The notes beneath the pieces are model-generated. The model was not told where the DNA came from and made no database searches. It worked only from the letters and a program-made list of their open reading frames with translations. This document shows, one piece after another, positions 5,878 to 7,229 of a DNA stretch of 7,229 nt (the stretch's first letter is position 1; the number at the start of each line of letters is the position of its first letter). The stretch lies in the NCBI GenBank assembly GCA_012735285.1, contig JAAYHT010000272.1, positions 1 to 7,229 on the forward strand. The letters run 5' to 3'. Made by a program: the position numbers and the translations under genes. This stretch comes from Clostridiales bacterium. Its GTDB lineage: Bacteria; Bacillota; Clostridia; Peptostreptococcales; Anaerovoracaceae.

Positions 5878-6885
5878 ATGAGGAGAATATTATCTATAAT
5901 TCTTGTCCTTTTAATGGTGTTTTCACTAGTTGGATGTGGTGGCGGAGCTCCTGCTTCAACAAATGGGACAAATGGCGGCGATCAAACGGAACCTATTGTT
6001 CTTAAGTTGCAAGGCGCATTCCCTGAGGGAACTGTAAATTATTATTTCTTTGACCAGTTCTGTGATCTAGTTTATGAGCGTTCTAACGGAACCATTAAGG
6101 TAGAATGGGGTGCAGGCCCGGAGGCAATTGCTACAACTGAGCTTGCAGAAGCTATGATAAACGGTATGGTAGATCTGGTCTTTACTCCAATTACTTATCT
6201 GGTTACTGTAGCGCCAATTTTAAATGGTGTTAGGATGACTGAACCTAAAGAAATGCGTGAAAGTGGTGGGGTTGAATATATCGATAGCTTGACGCAGGAA
6301 CATTTAAATGCCAAATTCCTAGCTCGCACAGTGGCAGAAACCAAGTATTATATGGCTGTGAATAAGAAGATAACTAAGCTATCAGATTTTGAGGGCCTCG
6401 TACTACGCGGAAATGCGGCCTATCTTCCAATGATTGAAGGAGTGGGAGCCGAAATGGCAACCGCAGAATGGGGAGAGGTATATCAAGCCATTGAACGTAA
6501 TGTTTTTGATGGTGCGGGAGGAACCTTGAAAGACTATGTTGATAACTCTTTAGGGGGAGTTTTGAAATATTTAATTATGCCAGGATTCTTTAATTCAGAC
6601 GCAGCCTTATTTGTATCACTTAATGTGTGGGAAAAACTTGATGATGTTCAAAAGCAAGCATTGCTCGACAGTGCCATTGATTGGGAAGTGGATTCGGCTA
6701 GGCATTTCTCTGAACTTAACGAAAAGATGATCCAGACCTTGCAGGAAGCTGGTATGGAAATCATTGAATTTGAAGGTGAGCTCCGTGATGAATATCTAAA
6801 CACCATCTATGAAAATGGTTGGGAACGATTAAAGAGGATTGATCCTGAAGCTGCTGAAAAAATGCGCAGCTTTACATCTAATTAA
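5878..6885 (+). CDS. dctP: TRAP transporter substrate-binding lipoprotein (DctP family)
   Basis: This is the extracytoplasmic binding protein that captures the substrate and delivers it to DctQM. In a Gram-positive cell it would be anchored to the membrane outer face: residues 1-20 form a lipoprotein signal with charged RR, a hydrophobic core and lipobox LVGC ending at C20, followed by a flexible Gly/Ser/Thr/Asn-rich linker to about 38. The mature part has DctP features: ELAEAMINGMVDLVF (88-102), LSDFEGLVLRGNA (168-180) with R177 where family members usually carry the arginine that binds the substrate carboxylate, and EWGEVYQAIERNVFDG (197-212), matching the 'pwaEvY.AL..gvvDG' pattern. The length of 335 is normal. 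The start at 5878 follows AAAGGAG (5862-5868) by 9 bases. A carboxylate substrate is likely from R177, but its identity cannot be read from the sequence. dctP lies 32 bases after dctM, behind a terminator-like hairpin, and 64 bases before a dehydrogenase gene. Confidence 0.94.
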   Translation: MRRILSIILVLLMVFSLVGCGGGAPASTNGTNGGDQTEPIVLKLQGAFPEGTVNYYFFDQFCDLVYERSNGTIKVEWGAGPEAIATTELAEAMINGMVDLVFTPITYLVTVAPILNGVRMTEPKEMRESGGVEYIDSLTQEHLNAKFLARTVAETKYYMAVNKKITKLSDFEGLVLRGNAAYLPMIEGVGAEMATAEWGEVYQAIERNVFDGAGGTLKDYVDNSLGGVLKYLIMPGFFNSDAALFVSLNVWEKLDDVQKQALLDSAIDWEVDSARHFSELNEKMIQTLQEAGMEIIEFEGELRDEYLNTIYENGWERLKRIDPEAAEKMRSFTSN

Positions 6886-6894
6886 ATAAGTTAT

Positions 6895-6921
6895 GGAGGG
6901 AGCAGCAATAGCTGCCCCTCC
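6895..6921 (+). terminator. GC-rich hairpin after dctP, probably a partial terminator or mRNA stabiliser
   Basis: GGAGGG (6895-6900) and GCAGC (6902-6906) pair with GCTGC (6911-6915) and CCCTCC (6916-6921), leaving A6901 bulged and an AATA loop. That is an 11-bp, GC-rich stem in AT-rich DNA. The bases after it (TCTATATTAATCT) are only moderately T-rich, so full termination is doubtful. It lies between dctP and the downstream dehydrogenase gene, where it could lower read-through or protect the 3' end of the upstream message so that binding protein is made in excess. Confidence 0.6.
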
Positions 6922-6949
6922 TCTATATTAATCTAGAAAGGATTTTCCT

Positions 6950-7229
6950 ATGGCGGATCTTGTATTTCTTTTTAAGAAAACCAAAAAAGTACCTTTCACA
7001 TTTACAGATAGCCACATTGAACAAATTGCAAAGGCAGCTAGGGGTAAGGTTTACCGCTTTGAAACCGAGAATGAATTACTTGAAAGCGGAATAAAGGCAG
7101 AAATACTTTTTACCTGGGGCGGAACCGGCGAAATGCCTGTACGCTATTGCAAGAGCAATCCTAACTTAAAATGGTTCCATTCCTTTTCAGCCGGTATGGA
7201 TCCTGTTATGAAATCAGAGATTGCGGATA
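6950..7229 (+). CDS. D-2-hydroxyacid dehydrogenase-like protein, N-terminal part (cut by window end)
   Basis: An open frame of 93 codons runs from the ATG at 6950 to the end of the window without a stop. The start is supported by AAAGGA (6937-6942) with a 7-base gap. The protein begins MADLVFLFKKTKKVPF, and residues 70-85 (NPNLKWFHSFSAGMDP) match the pattern 'aPnLKwi...saGvD' found in the substrate-binding domain of D-isomer-specific 2-hydroxyacid dehydrogenases. The NAD-binding Rossmann domain and catalytic Arg/Glu/His would lie beyond the window, so they cannot be checked. It follows dctP by 64 bases on the same strand and is probably part of the TRAP operon, separated from it by a GC-rich hairpin. 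The likely role is NAD(P)-dependent interconversion of a 2-hydroxy acid and a 2-oxo acid, perhaps the imported substrate or its product (inference from proximity). It is clearly different in sequence from the serA product nearby. Confidence 0.8.
   Translation, partial: MADLVFLFKKTKKVPFTFTDSHIEQIAKAARGKVYRFETENELLESGIKAEILFTWGGTGEMPVRYCKSNPNLKWFHSFSAGMDPVMKSEIAD

Noticed and set aside
1..7229. Mobile element, phage, CRISPR or defence system
   Set aside because: No transposase, integrase, direct repeat array or defence protein is encoded. All full-length genes belong to well-known metabolic, transport or housekeeping families.

Overview
The window looks like chromosomal DNA from a low-GC Firmicute, most likely an anaerobic member of the Clostridia. 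The reasons are AT-rich codon usage (many ATA, AGA and TTA codons), strong GGAGG-type ribosome binding sites on nearly every gene, sigma-A-like promoters with extended -10 elements, and a serC-serA pair whose 385-residue SerA has the 'TDFP...PHLGAST' form typical of that group. This placement is inference from sequence style; no rRNA or marker gene is present.

Layout. (1) Positions 65-1482, plus strand: rdgB (XTP/dITP pyrophosphatase) overlaps by 4 bases with a YihY/BrkB-type membrane protein gene. (2) Positions 1475-3742, minus strand: serC then serA, the first two dedicated steps of L-serine synthesis from 3-phosphoglycerate (in reaction order SerA then SerC). The serA stop overlaps the yihY stop tail to tail by 8 bp. 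(3) Positions 3743-4019: a 277-bp divergent intergenic region with one promoter candidate facing each way, a 10-bp inverted repeat around the serCA promoter, and a short palindrome just inside the leader of the rightward operon. (4) Positions 4020-6885, plus strand: a complete three-gene TRAP transporter in the order dctQ, dctM, dctP. (5) Position 6950 to the end: the first 93 codons of a D-2-hydroxyacid dehydrogenase-like protein, cut by the window edge and apparently in the same operon.

How the genes fit together. The left half is housekeeping: nucleotide-pool cleaning, a membrane protein of unclear role, and serine biosynthesis. The right half is an uptake-and-use cassette: a sodium- or proton-driven TRAP transporter importing an organic acid, probably a carboxylate, followed by an NAD(P)-dependent 2-hydroxyacid dehydrogenase that may act on it. 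The substrate cannot be named from this sequence.

No mobile element, CRISPR array, tRNA, rRNA or clearly new system is visible. The most interesting points are regulatory: a terminator-like hairpin with a T8 tract straddling the dctM stop just before dctP, the inverted repeat bracketing the serCA promoter, and a GC-rich hairpin between dctP and the dehydrogenase gene.
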